Notes: generated by a model from the letters alone, not told the origin. A stretch of 64,000 nucleotides of DNA from Epiperipatus broadwayi (GCA_028023455.1 JAQFVV010000324.1:682001-746000); one strand, 5' to 3'; positions 1 through 12,104 are shown, counted from the stretch's first letter. Made by a program: numbers and translations.

Positions 1-7
1 ATTGAGA

Positions 8-34
8 ATGATGATGATGATGATGATGATGATG

Positions 35-76
<42 letters not shown>

Positions 77-90
77 TTATTATTATTATG
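8..90. repeat. Compound GAT/AAT microsatellite
   Basis: A run of GAT triplets passes into AAT triplets and ends with a short ATT run in the opposite sense, so the right end can fold back. Simple sequence; no coding content. Confidence 0.95.
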
Positions 91-165
91 CATTTTAAAT
101 ATTCTGTCAAGCAAAAAATAATATTTGTTTTTTCAACTATTTATAGTTTATATTATTTGTTATTT

Positions 166-310
166 ATGGCCTATGTGGCTTAATGCAATGGTAGAGTGCC
201 AGACTTTAGGATGTAAGGTACTCAGGTCAATTTTCATTGCTGGCACCTCTGGTGCTCAAACTTCTTATGAAACTTTTAAGCAATAAAACCATTTGATTAT
301 TTATTTATCA
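166..310 (+). mobile_element. tRNA-derived SINE, family S1
   Basis: A tRNA-like head has an A box (TGGCTTAATGCAATGG) and a degenerate B box (GGTCAATTTTC) about 45 nt further on. The non-tRNA tail contains GGTGCTCAAAC, then AAGCAATAAAACCATTTG and a TTAT-rich 3' end. Related copies with the same order occur at 12105-12235 (+), 19404-19556 (-) and 51815-51935 (+), and a tail fragment near 23915-24010 (-). This makes it an interspersed family rather than a single decayed tRNA. RNA polymerase III transcription from the internal boxes is expected from SINE biology but is not shown here. Confidence 0.65.
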
Positions 311-1010
311 TTAATATGGATTTATATATCCATATCACTTTTCTTTATAATTACTTTTATATATATATATATAAATTTTTAAATTTTGTAGTTTTTATTC
401 TAGTGAATTGTTATATATATATGGTCTTTATATGCATACATTTATACAAATACTTATATAATAAGCATACTTGTTTCTAGAACCAAGTTTACTAAATGGT
501 CTGCTCATTTAATGATTCATTGAAATGCACATATTTAAGAATAATCCATCCAAATCACAGCCTAGAGCAAAGTTATCCAACACAATTATTTAAACGGGAA
601 AAATTTAATATAAATATAAAAAATACATATAAAATTAACTTGTCATATTTAATTCTTATGCACTATATTGTATGTGTAAATTTGAAAATATCAAATTTTC
701 TAAAGCATAAAAAAGTTACATTGATGCTCTCACCTGTCATTAAGGTTTTTTGCTAAATCCACATTAGTAAAAGTTTCCATCTGTTTTGTGACATTACAGT
801 ATTAACTGATTAATCTGGAAATTTCCTTCACAACCTGTCTATATTTTTTCTTAATTTTTTAAAAGTTATTTATTATATATTGAACACTTAGATTTTGATA
901 GTTCAACTATTTTTTAGTTTGGAAACTATTTTGTTTGTTTTTTAATTTCATTTTTCCAGCTCTTGATTAAAGTTTAGTAAAATGATTACAAAATGTAATA
1001 AAGATAATGT
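311..1010. other. AT-rich DNA, nothing recognised
   Basis: Contains short TA runs and an 86-codon open frame (496-756) of AT-driven composition with no recognisable motif. I see no gene here. Confidence 0.6.
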
Positions 1011-1013
1011 CAA

Positions 1014-1102
1014 GCATTGTTAGCTGAAAGGTCAGCACAACTGCCTTGCAAGCAAGCAGTTGGTTGCAGACCATTGTTGCGGGTTCGCCTCCCAGCCGAT
1101 GC
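1014..1102 (+). tRNA. tRNA-Ala(UGC)-like sequence, probably a pseudo-tRNA or SINE head
   Basis: The outer ends pair as an acceptor stem (GCATTGT with CCGATGC, six of seven positions including one wobble). A D-arm GCTG/CAGC encloses AAAGGT. The anticodon arm ACTGC/GCAGT holds CTTGCAA, giving a UGC anticodon. The T-arm has the strong B box GGGTTCGCCTCCC. Two things are odd: an extra GCAA in the anticodon arm that looks like a 4-nt slip duplication, and a variable region that is too long. Only three T-stem pairs form. It is GC-richer than its surroundings. A functional tRNA is unlikely; a young pseudogene or SINE head fits better. Confidence 0.5.
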
Positions 1103-3125
1103 TTTGAGAAATGGAAAATTAAAATGTAATAAAAATGTCAGACAATCAAACAGAAGTAAGTGATCTAAAATGTTTTGTGCATAGGTATGCTATGACAGTA
1201 AATGATAACATGTACATTAATTAATTTAATCATTTTACATTCAGCATTATAGACAAAATTGTTTAAAATTAGTAAAGGATAAACATAAGCTTTTTGTTTT
1301 ATTTTGCAAAATTATTTTGTTATTTTAATATATGTTTGTTATTTCTAAAGATGTTTTAAATAATAATTAAACTAAAAATAATATTAATTTTCTCAAACTT
1401 TATTTAAACTGAAAGTCACTTACACGAAAATTAATTGTATAATTTAAATCTCAAATTTAGTTTTTAACATTATTAAATTAAAAAAAAAAGATGTTATGTA
1501 TAGAAGGTGCATGAATAAAAGTGCATTAAGTTTAATGCATTCTAATACTCTAATTTATGATATTATGTATTTTATTTTTAAGTTAAAGCTTATATCATTG
1601 AGAAAATAATTTAATATTTCAAATACTGTATAAAAATAATTGTTTGATATTTGATGAGACAATTACAACAATATTTTAAAATTGAAGAGCTTTGAGAAGT
1701 GTCAATAATTTAAATTTGTGAAATAAATTGATGTGTAAGTATTACAAAGTATTCTCATTATATATTGTGGTGATCATTATTTGAACTTTAACTTAGTGGA
1801 AAAACTACACTGAACAATTTCTGCAATGGCATGGATTAATTATTATTAATACCCTATATACTAATTATAATGCATAAATGTATATACACACATCTTATCA
1901 TATATAGAATATCGTAAAAATCTATCCACTTACATGGCTATATAATTTGACATTCACGTTTAAGTGTCCAATTATTAGTTAATTGTATTATTCAAATTTC
2001 AAAATATCTAGTGTCATTATCAATCTTATGCTAGCATGAAGTTCTCACACATAATTATTGCAATTTTTAATAAATGTAGTAGTTTTTAAGCAATAAAGTA
2101 TCAGCTTTATTGTGTAGTAGATAATAAAAATATTTTTTAAAACTGGCTAAATGAAAATGGAATATATAACATGTATGGTTTAAAATAAATGTTAAATATT
2201 ATATTATCACTCAGCACAAATATCACAAATTTTTTCAAACTACGTTCTTAATTTTCTAAAATATATGCAGAGATTTTAGAATTTCATAAATTTATTTGAT
2301 AAGTAAATATGACTTTAAAAAGTCTTGTAAGATCAAATGATTTATTTATACAATAAATACCATGTAAGAAATCCCTCACATCAAAATGAATTATAACAAA
2401 TAATCATCTCATGCAGAAATAGTCTTAAGTCAGATTAAAAAAGCAGAGAATGAAACTGTCAAAATCAAAGAAGAGTTATTAATAGGACAAAAGAAACAAA
2501 ACAAAACAAAATAAAACTAGAATACAAATCACTTTTTGTGTGTGAAATTATGAGCTAAAAGGATTTAATTTAGTAAAAAACAAATTTAGGAAAAAATCAA
2601 AAGTAATGTTATATACAAATTAATAACTAGAAAACAAATGATGAATTGCAAGAGATATGATCAAAATAATGTTTAAATATAAGAAAGAATATTATAAGAT
2701 TAATATTTAAAAGACATATGAACTACTGTAATTTATGTTAATAAGACACAAACTATGAATATCAAATCATTGCACTTTAATATATAAGTATCTAACTTTC
2801 AAATATTATTATCATACATATAGAAAATATGAATTTTTATTTTAATTAAATGAAAAGATAAAACAACCCTTATATAGTTCACTCCAGATAAAGTCCTCTC
2901 CAAAAGCCATTCAAAGGAAAAATAACAAAGGAAAAAACATCAGATTTTTCACTTTCCAAATGGTGAGGATATTTTTTTTTTTTTTAAATCCTTGTTTTAT
3001 ATTTTAGATAAGAATAACTAGGTCCCTATTTATTAAATATTTTTGGATCACTAGTTGAGTTGTTTATTAACAACTTAAAATAAAAATGCTAAGTCTGTTT
3101 GAAACATGAAAAAAATTATTCCAAG
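1103..3125. other. AT-rich DNA, nothing recognised
   Basis: Homopolymer runs and AT-rich unique-looking sequence. No ORF, RNA or repeat boundary could be supported. Confidence 0.6.
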
Positions 3126-3129
3126 TTTT

Positions 3130-3190
3130 ATCAAGCTCAGATTTGAACCCAAGTTATGGATTTAATAAATGGATGCATTATCAATTTTTT
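3130..3190 (-). mobile_element. Possible SINE fragment (B-box region)
   Basis: On the minus strand GGGTTCAAATC is a good polymerase III B box, preceded by an anticodon-arm-like segment (GCATCCATTTATTAAATCC). The A-box side is not convincing, so this is a tentative call. Confidence 0.25.
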
Positions 3191-5730
3191 ATAACATAAG
3201 ATATATAACAAATTTAAATTCACATTGGATATCATTTTAAGTTTAAATATTGAAATTTTACAATTACTTTAAACTCTGTAAAAATATTCATTAGTTGCTG
3301 CTTTGTGATTTCATAAATTGTATTTATAATTATAATCTATATTGATCCATAAGCATAGATTTTGATAAGTTAGTAAATATTTTTATGTGATCCCCCACAG
3401 TTAAAAGTTTAGTAGTATTAGAGCAGATGCACAAGCAATTGCCTATGTTTAAGATGCTGATTTATTTGTCTAACACATAAGAAACTTCACTAATTAAGTC
3501 CTGGAATATTTATTTATATATAATATTTATCTATATTAAGTTAATAAAAACTGTACAATAACTTTTGATTACTCTTTTGATCATGTGATCAAGGTGTCAG
3601 ATTAACAATTCCATTTAATTGATCTTTTTTCTTACTTTACTTTATTGATACCCAATTCAGAAATCTTTAGCTTTTAAATCAATAGTCTAATATTATGCTA
3701 AACAACATATGGCATAATAACAATAACAACAATAACAACAATGACAACAACATATATTAATATAAAATATAATTCTGTAAATAAAAAACTCAACAGATAT
3801 ATTTTTAATTATGTTGCCATTATACTTTTTCATATATTAAATTATTCAGAAAAATTATTTCATTTGTTCTTAGTTATGTAATTTTTATTTATTAATAATG
3901 ATTAGATTGTGTTAAACATTCATTGTCAAGATATAATGGAGGAAGAGTAAAATTAAAAATGAAGTTCATTAATTGTATATATGAAATAATTTTAATAATG
4001 TAAGTTCAAAATATGTATAATCATCCATTATCCAAAATAACAATGCAGTTTTTATATATTTTAGAATTCAAATTATATTTTTAATATTTTATTCAAATTA
4101 AGTTTTGAAAATGTAAAAAAATAGTATATAAATTACATTATATGTCTGTATGTACAAAATATTAAAATTAAAAAATAATTTCTTACAGCAAATACTATAA
4201 TGGAATTATATTCATTTTTAAATAAGAATAATAAATATTTTTATTATATAAAATTCTCTTTTAATTCATTTTTCTTATTATACTATAAACCTGGTAGTAC
4301 TTCTCTAGTATACTGTCTATACTCTAGTTGAAAGTACATAGTTCTTAAACAATGTCATAAAAATAACTGACAGAAAATAAACAGTTGTTATTTATTTTGA
4401 ATTTACAGCAACTATAATCATAATATATTTAGTAATGAAAATAATTTATTTAGTAAAAAAATATAAATTATTTAACAAAAAATATATTTATAAAAATAGA
4501 ATATAGAAATAATTCATATTAAATAAAATTCCAAAACAAACCATTTATATAAGGCAGTAAGTCTATCAAATAAAAACAAGTGCATCAATCCAAAAAGCAA
4601 TACATTTAAGCAATAATGTAAAACATACATGTTATAAATTGCACACAGGATAAAGCCATAAGTTTTATGCTTCACTATTTTTGCAGTGTAAAACTGGATG
4701 GTGCTATGACATTAAACATAGTGATAGTAATGTATGACATAAATTAACCATTTTTGCAAAATCAGTAAAATTTTCTTTATTTATGTTATTAATATTAAAA
4801 TATTGATCAAGGAATTTTATTGCCAAAAAATAACACAAGAAAGGAGAGCATTATGGTCTGAGAAGAGAAGAAAAAACTCCAAAAAAGGATTTCCTCCACC
4901 TTTATAGGATCCATAGAAAGAATATCAGTCAATTTGTTTGGTTAAGATTGGTAGTAGATTTTTCTACCTTTTGCTTTCTTTTATTTAATACATATTCTGT
5001 ATTTGCTTTTATTTGATAAACTTATTACTATGAATAGTTTGATTTTTTGGAATTTCATTTATGGCTTTGCAATCTGCATATATTTGGTTTCTTACTAATA
5101 TCTTTTTTTAATTAAATAATATGTATATATTTTTACTAAATAAATTACTTTCACTACTTGACTTTATTTAATATATACTAATAATCATAAATTCAAAAAT
5201 AAATGCGAACATTTTATTTTTTATTGGTGAGTTTTTTGGGCCATTGGTATTAATTTATATTGTTCTAACTAATAGTTAGATTATACATTATTCTATTATC
5301 ATTCTGGCTCAATTTGAAACTTCTAACTTGAACACATTGCGTATATATACATATTTTAAAATAAATTATAGAAAAAACATTTAAATAAATATCTTCAAAA
5401 TAATAAGTGCAATTGCCATGACCAGCATTTTTTTTCATTTTGTTTTTTTAATCTTTGTATTTTTAGGAAAAGTATGAAAAGGTTTCATTTGCTACATGAT
5501 GTAGCAAGTGAAAAGAAAAAAAGAGATGAAGAGATGAGGATATCAAAATATTAATTAAGTTAAACAGAAATATTTTTAAAATTAGATTTCCGTTAAGAAA
5601 AATAAAAGGGAGGGAAAGTAATCGATATTTTTTGACTATAAGATGTGTGTGGGAGATTATGATCTGGCCCAACTGATGAGTGCTGGTTTTGCACGAAATA
5701 AATATATTGGAGATCATTATCTTTTCGCAT
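3191..5730. other. AT-rich DNA with short simple repeats
   Basis: Holds an imperfect AAC/AAT tract at about 3716-3757 and many A and T runs. A minus-strand open frame at 5463-5717 has no recognisable domain and AT-driven composition. I see no gene. Confidence 0.55.
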
Positions 5731-5734
5731 GTGT

Positions 5735-5824
5735 GTGGTCATGTGTATTGGTTCCTTGAGATAGAGTGGAGGGTGAAAAGAATGAAAAATCCTGAGTTCA
5801 AGTTCTTTTAAAAAAAAAAAAAAT
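5735..5824 (+). mobile_element. Possible tRNA-derived SINE with poly(A)
   Basis: An A-box-like stretch (GGTTCCTTGAGATAGAGTGG) is followed about 40 nt later by a B-box-like GAGTTCAAGTTC and then a run of A. The order and spacing fit a short tRNA-derived retroposon. No target duplication was identified. Confidence 0.35.
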
Positions 5825-5925
5825 CAGTATAAGTAAATTACATACTGTTTTAGAATGTATGTATAGTATATTAAAACTGATATCGATTTAAAAGTGTGCA
5901 CTCTGAGATATTTTTATACACCTTG

Positions 5926-6010
5926 GGGAGCCGCTAAACTACTACTGAAATAATTGAAAAAGGGAACAAGCAAGAGTCACGAAAAATAATGTGTGTTATG
6001 TATACATTTT
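5926..6010 (+). repeat. Interspersed repeat R1, copy 1
   Basis: The stretch beginning GGGGAGCCGCTAAACTACT and ending at ATAATGTGTGTTATG recurs in diverged form at 7339-7452. Shared landmarks in order are a GGAG(C/T) start, CTGAAA, ATTGA, a GAACAAG or GAAACAAG block, and AATAATGTGTGTTATG. The GC-rich start with a CpG stands out. Family unknown. Confidence 0.4.
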
Positions 6011-6452
6011 TTAGAAATTTTAATGTGTGTTATTGAATACTTTTTGCATAAATTTAATGAAAAAATAATAGAGTACGAAGTTGCATTTCTTTTTAATTTT
6101 TCTGCTTTTTCTTTGTCCCCTTTTTGAAGTCTTTATAATGTGTGTTAAATTTTAATTGACAAATAATAGAATAAAAGTTGTGTCATTTTAATGAACTAGT
6201 AGTAGACTATATATTTTCTTAAAGAACGAGACTAAGAAAAATAAATGCTTTAACTGACAGTTGATTAAAAACTTTCGAAATTTTAATAAACAAATTTTTT
6301 ATCTTACACTACAACTATAATTAACAAATAATAAAAATAAGGCTACACATTAAAAAAAGAATAAAAATTTTTAATTGACAAATAATACAATTAGTTCAAA
6401 AGTTGTTGTTTTTTTTTTTAAAAAAATTGATATTACAACCCTCCCAAAAAAT

Positions 6453-6623
6453 TTAAAGTAACACGTGAATCGTTTTACCAATATTGATAACTGGTTGTTG
6501 GTCATGAAGTAATCCTCTGATGTTAAGGATTACATAGGCTGGCAAACCTGGTTTTATCATTCTTCATATATATCTGCCAAATGTGACAGCATTCTCGTCG
6601 GTGACTTCGTCTATAAAATCCAT
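6453..6623 (-). pseudogene. Candidate coding remnant, unknown protein
   Basis: A 57-codon minus-strand frame runs from an ATG to a TAA with one internal TGA at codon 20. Its composition is more balanced than the surroundings and it holds several CpG dinucleotides. The first residues read MDFIDEVTDENAV and a later part reads LPAYVILNIRGLLHD. I do not recognise the family. It may be a fragment of a transposon ORF or a decayed exon. Confidence 0.25.
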
Positions 6624-7338
6624 TCAATAACATATTGAAAACAATTGAAAATTTCCACTCACAGGTCACAAGGGTAAGTTTGGGACAAATCATTTCATTT
6701 TTTTAGTTTTCTTGTTTCAGGTCACAAATGCAAATGTTAATCCAAACTTTATATTTAATATTGATATTATTTATTCAAAAAACTAAAGTAATAAAAATTT
6801 TCCACTATTCAAACAACCAAAAACCTCTCTAGACACATATTTAATATTATAAAATCACAATATACAATATAAATTCTCACAAGTTCATTGTTTATTATCT
6901 AGTGGAAAAAAATATAAAAAATAAGCAAAGGTAATACTTGGACAGCTTGCAAACCTTCCTACTCATGTATTTGCTATTAATAAGGTATTTTTCATATTTT
7001 ACATATATGCTTTTAATATTATAAGTATTTTTAAAGCCAAATTTCAAATCATAGATTTATCACATAGGATGTTAGTAGTGTTTAGATGACTCCTTCAAAT
7101 GTATAAAAGATCCTATTGCATTTTAAATTGGTACTTTACAATTAATAATTATTATTTACAATTAGAATTTAAGTTTCCAGCAGCATATGGTTCCTTTAAA
7201 TCTCATAATGGGTTTATAATAAAGAGAAGAGATAAGGTGTGTTGCACTGTTAAATTATTCTAATCCAGAAAAATCATCAAGTAATGGAGATGGTATTGAT
7301 TTATTATGTGTTCTATGCTTTTTTTTTTTTTTTTTACA

Positions 7339-7452
7339 TATCTGGAGTTACCAAACCATTGCTGAAAATATTGAGTAATAAATGAAACAAGTACTGGGGA
7401 ATTTTTTTTTTTTATGTATTTACAAAAAAAAAATAATGTGTGTTATGTCTTC
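7339..7452 (+). repeat. Interspersed repeat R1, copy 2
   Basis: Diverged second copy of the unit at 5926-6010. It has the same order of landmarks and ends in the same AATAATGTGTGTTATG, with expanded A and T homopolymers. Confidence 0.4.
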
Positions 7453-9239
7453 TTTAAAAGAAATGAAATAAAAAGAAGAATTAAAGAATCTTTATTGTTA
7501 AAAATTTATGATTCTGAAGCAATTAACTTATTTAAGTTATTTTAACATAGAGGGTGCATGGGATATAAGTGGAATTTCCAGTAAGGTTTAGTTTAAATAT
7601 GTTGTTATTTTATAGTTCTTTACACTTGAGAAGTCTGCTTGTAGCAGTGAAACCATTTATTGTGTTTTAGAGTTTATTTTTTTGGCTATTTTGGTTGAGT
7701 TATGAATTTGGCATAATTTTGATTACTTTATTGACTAGTTTAGCTTTAGGTTTTAAATGTTTATATGGATTCATGTATGCAAAAAAAAAAATAATTCATT
7801 TAACAGGAAGAATCCAGTTCCTAACACATTCTGATCACGAAGTGTAATTGAATTTTTATATTTAATATATGTATGTATTATGATAAAATAGAGAATTTAA
7901 ATATGTAATTAAGTATAAATTTAATTAATAAAAGAAAATAATTATTTTTTTAATAATCTATATGAGCTAGGGACAAAATAATTTTAATAAAAATTCTGAT
8001 TTTATTATTTTTAGTGCAAACATATTTGTTTAATATAGTGACTGCTATTGAAAAATAAATAAATGCCGTTTTAAATTAATAGTTAAATAAACAATAACAT
8101 TTTAAAATTAAATAACAGAAATTAAGATAGTGAAAGAAAAATTAAATGCGGCAAAGCATCAGATTTAGCACTAATGAGGAAGAAATATTTTTAGAAGTAA
8201 AAATAAATGCTAAATTAACCAATGGGAAATAAGTAATTATAGTTAAAGATCCAGATTCTGTTAGCTGAAGAAAGCGTGCAAGATATTAATAATGATCTTA
8301 AAAGCGTTTGTTGTGTAATAAATAAGATTGCATTAAAAAAAAAACACATTCTGAAAATCCACATAAATTAATTTTGGAATAATCCATTAACACTTTTATG
8401 GATATATTTTAAAAAATCATAATTAGTGTTTTGATAATGATGTATTATTGGTGACTTTATTAAATGAGAACATATCATTGATTGGGGGGGGGGGTAGAAT
8501 TCTAAAATGAATATGGAACATAATAAGTAGAATATAAATTTTAAAGATTTTGAAATGAACAGACATAAGAATGATTGATGAACTAAAGCTATAAAGGAGA
8601 TCCAGTCATGAACTATATTATCATTTTATTTTTGACCAATTGAGAATAATACATGGATTTAAATATAAAATTATAATCATGTTACATCATTGAATGATAA
8701 TTTTTTATGATATGATGATATTTTCAACAAATGTATAAAGTATTTTAATCTTTTGAGTAATGATAATGTATAAGATTTTATATAATCAATGTTTAATAAT
8801 ATTATATTTATGCTATCAACTCATTTATATTTGGGTAGAGCTATTCTGATTGATAATGTTATGGATGCTGTTGAATATCTGAAGAAATTCTAATATATAA
8901 TAGGAAATTAGTATTAAAATCATGACATTTTAAATATATATATATATGAACCATGCAATTGTGATATTTGATCTTGAAGATGATTCTTTTGTTGCATTTT
9001 ATAAGGATAAAGAAAACAATGCAGTAACAATCATGAATTATTATTATTATTATTATTATCTATTCCAGCAAAGATAAGTAGTGATCAGAGACATTGTAGG
9101 ATTTTAAAGAAGTATGATGTACTGTAGACATGGTCATTTTTTCCCAAATAAAATGCTAGAGAAATATCAAAAAGAAAGTTATAATTTATATATTGTTTTT
9201 ATCAATTTAGTCAAGATATTTAATTGAAAAGGTTAATGA
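7453..9239. other. AT-rich DNA, possibly eroded LINE sequence
   Basis: Contains a G9-10 run near 8484 and an ATT tract near 9040-9058. It lies directly upstream of a recognisable reverse transcriptase fragment, so part may be the eroded 5' side of that LINE, but I could not recognise domains here. Confidence 0.4.
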
Positions 9240-9510
9240 CAATCTTTAAAAAAAAAGCTACTTATCAATAAAAATTTATTTATATGATAATATGAAATGA
9301 AACATTATAATTGATATTGCAAAGTCTAAGACATTTAAAATGAAAAATGATGCTAAGCATGATATGTACTAGCTTCTATTTTGTGTTCCATTTTTGTGAC
9401 ACCTGTCTTTGTAATTATTTATAGGCAATTGGTATTAAAGTACAATATAGTTTTGATAATGACATTTTAATTTGAATCAATGAAAAAGCAAAAGTTATAA
9501 TAACAAAATC
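9240..9510 (+). pseudogene. Non-LTR retrotransposon RT fragment, part 1
   Basis: With frameshifts allowed, the plus strand reads like the middle of a non-LTR reverse transcriptase. A segment resembling FHEDMK...KNGVKQG is followed by VLASILCSIFV, which matches the usual CVLAPTLFSL block. A stretch ending KAKVIITKSS then leads into the catalytic box. The frame breaks at the left end of an insertion and resumes at 10284. This is a dead fragment of an endonuclease-type LINE; the clade is not settled. Confidence 0.55.
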
Positions 9511-9523
9511 TTCTTGACTTATA
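9511..9523 (+). repeat. Target site duplication, left copy
   Basis: TTCTTGACTTATA, matching 10271-10283 with one mismatch. Removing the insertion together with one copy rejoins the flanking reverse transcriptase in a single reading frame, which is independent evidence for the boundary. Confidence 0.75.
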
Positions 9524-9650
9524 AGATGTGATATGTTGGACTATTTCCATCATTTATGAGTGAATGTTGAATGTACAGAAAATTGTAAACTTTATTTAAA
9601 CTTTCCAAATACAAACAACTTGTAAGTAATAACACACAAATAGACAATAC

Positions 9651-9890
9651 ATGTATGTTCTAATGACCATATTTTTAAGTGGGAAAAATACAAAGATATT
9701 GGATAAAGAGGAAGAAATGCATAGAAGAAAATTCAAGGAAGCTGCTCATATGACAATGGTAAATAATCCTATAAGTCAACCCAGTGTGGCAATACCCAAT
9801 GTATGGAAGCCTCTAATTAATCTTACTCTTATGAAAAAAAAAATTAGACTTGTTATAAAAAAAATAATTGACGGACTCAGGAGGATTTGA
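9651..9890 (+). pseudogene. C-terminal fragment of a Penelope/GIY-YIG type ORF
   Basis: A 79-codon open frame. Its central part has KILDKEEE, then HRRKFKEAAHM, then a serine-rich stretch and IPNVWKPLI. This spacing (KIL-x-E, RRK-x-KEA, then a W-x-PLI ending) resembles the tail that follows the GIY-YIG nuclease in Penelope-like and related retroelements. No reverse transcriptase or GIY-YIG catalytic residues are present, so it is only the last part of the protein. It begins at the inner end of the left inverted arm, consistent with 5' truncation. Recognition is from pattern memory only. Confidence 0.4.
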
Positions 9891-9940
9891 ACCAACCCTC
9901 ATATATAAATATATAAAATTTCTACTATATGTTGCCTTTG

Positions 9941-10015
9941 ACAGAATAGCTCAGTTGGTAGAGCATTTGCCTTAAAATTCGATATTCAAGAATCTAAAGG
10001 TGTGAGTTTAACTTC
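9941..10015 (+). mobile_element. tRNA-like / SINE-like segment inside the insertion
   Basis: AATAGCTCAGTTGGTAGAGC is an almost perfect tRNA A box, and GTGAGTTTAACTTC is a weaker B box at tRNA-like spacing. It lies between the ORF fragment and the right inverted arm, so it is either a SINE nested in the element or part of the element's 3' untranslated region. Confidence 0.5.
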
Positions 10016-10270
10016 TAAATGAATATTGTGTCACTGTGCATATAGGCCAGCAACACCTGAAGTAGAGTGGAAAATAATACTACTCTAAACACTGTGTAAT
10101 TACTAACCTGTATTGTCTATTTGTGTGTTATTACTAACAAGTTGTTTGTATTTGGAAAGTTTAAATAAAGTTTAAAATTTTCTGTACATTCAACATTCAC
10201 TCATAAATGATGAAAATAGTCCAACATATTACATCTTATAATATACCATCATTACAAACCTTCAGACAAA

Positions 10271-10283
10271 TTCTTGATTTATA
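10271..10283 (+). repeat. Target site duplication, right copy
   Basis: TTCTTGATTTATA, partner of 9511-9523. The LINE frame continues straight after it towards the YVDD box. Confidence 0.75.
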
Positions 10284-10720
10284 GTTTTACAATATGTTGA
10301 TGATTGTGCTAATCTTGCCAATTTAAAGGTTTATCTACAGAATATTCTTAATATTTTGAATATAATCATATAAAACTTTTGGTTTAATAATCAATAACCA
10401 AAAATAATTACATTATCAGACAGTGATGAAAAAATTTTTTTTTAGAAATATTTGACTTGAATCAGCCTGAGAAAGTAAATCAATTTTAAAATCTTGGTAA
10501 CTTTTTAGATAGAAAATTTGGATTTAAATGTATCATACATTCCATATGATAATGCTGCAATAGGAATTTAAAATATGGAGTATTTCATCATAATCTACTT
10601 CAATTAATTTATTTGTATATAGAGCTATTGTTATTCTGCCGGATTTACAGTATGAAAATGAAATATAGATTCTTTTATTGTCATAATATTTCCATGCTAC
10701 AGTGCACCAGTCAAAGATAT
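10284..10720 (+). pseudogene. Non-LTR retrotransposon RT fragment, part 2
   Basis: Continues the fragment at 9240-9510. It reads LQYVDDCANLA, a variant of the catalytic F/Y-A-D-D box, then a helix like that following the box, then FKILGNFLD-like and YRAIVI-like stretches as in the thumb and C-terminal region. Several stops and frameshifts show it is long dead. Confidence 0.6.
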
Positions 10721-12100
10721 TTAAATTTTATTTGTAATCAATTCTAATGATCTGATTTATATGGCTATGAATAATTTCTTCTTTGCTAAATAAATATGCA
10801 TGTAAATCTGACCAATTTAATTGCCAAACATTCATATATAATGTATTTTTTAAAATGTGTCAAACTTATTTAAATTAAATATTCATATTATATATATATG
10901 CTGCCTTATTATATAAATATTGCTATTGACAGATTAGTAATCTGTGACTGATAATTCATCATTGTTAACATTCATTGCTGAATGTAGTTAATAACAGTTA
11001 TTATAAGCTGAAAGTCAATGTTTTGTGAAGAAATAAACTTGTTATATCACTTCTTTCTTTTTTTCGAATAGAGCAATTGAAATTTTAATTTAATAATCAT
11101 TAATACTTTATTAAATAATTGGAGCATGTATTTAGTAGAATTTTTACAAATATTTAATTTCTAATTAAAGTTTTTCAATATAAACACTATACTTTTAACA
11201 AATTGTGAAAGAAAATACATTAGTAATTAAATGTTGTCTCAGACTTGATTCTTCTTTCTAATAGTAGGTTTTAATTTAAAGAATTTTTTTAGTGCAGTTG
11301 TTGACATTTGTTTTTTATATACAGTGTGCTATGGACTAATTACTATTATTAGATGTTATTAATTTCTGGGATCATGTAAGTGGCATTTTCTCTATATGTA
11401 GGTGTGTTCTTTGTATGAAGGAAAATGGAATGATTAGATAATAGAGATATTATAATGTGACAATAAAAGTTATGTGTCACTATAGTTTGACATTGCTTGC
11501 CACTTTTTTAACTCAACTTATTATAATATCTCCGTTTTAGAAGAACATTATAAATTATAATATGTTCTTATATCATTAAGATATGTTTTTTTTTGTTAAA
11601 TCAAATCATTTTTTGGAACATGATATCATTAAGATATGTTCTATAATTTGAATTGATTTTTATTATATCATATTATTTTCTTGGAACATATGAATGACAT
11701 TCTATTTATTCATAAATTTTTTTAACAATATTGCAGTTTAAAATGTTTTGCCAGTGATTCATCTTCTCATTTAAATTTTATAATATTGTCATTTATATAT
11801 AGAAAAAATAATATAAAATGAAATTTCATTGCAAAAATGAAAATATTTATTTATTAAAATGTTTAAAAAATTGTGTTAAATTTATCACTTCAAATTAGTT
11901 GCTTAATATTGTTAATTAATTTTTAATTTCTGATTCCATGTTTATAGAATCCAATTTTAATAAATTATCCAAATGTTTACTAGTCATCTGGAATTTGTGA
12001 AATTCCTGATAATATTTGTTCACAAATGTTGTTATTCATCAAAGAAAAAACATGGACTCAGCATTTAGATATTTGATTCTTTCTTTACTAATTCCCTCAA
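10721..12100. other. AT-rich DNA, nothing recognised
   Basis: No ORF or repeat boundary supported. Two diverged copies of a stretch around ATCATTAAGATATGTTCT lie near 11570-11645, suggesting a small local duplication. Confidence 0.5.
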
Positions 12101-12104
12101 TTTT

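Larger units (their letters stand above)
9524..10270 (+). mobile_element. Penelope-like element insertion, 5'-truncated with inverted arms
   Basis: A 747-bp insertion inside a LINE. Inverted arms of about 130 bp lie at roughly 9521-9655 and 10105-10240 with only a few mismatches. About 30 nt of extra sequence follow the right arm. Inside are a C-terminal ORF fragment and a tRNA-like stretch. Flanks carry a 13-bp target duplication. Penelope-like elements are known for variable target duplications of about this size, 5' truncation, partial inverted terminal copies and short extra tails. The structure and the ORF fragment together favour that class. A long-TIR DNA transposon is the alternative, but the duplication lies outside the right arm, which argues against it. 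Confidence 0.55.
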
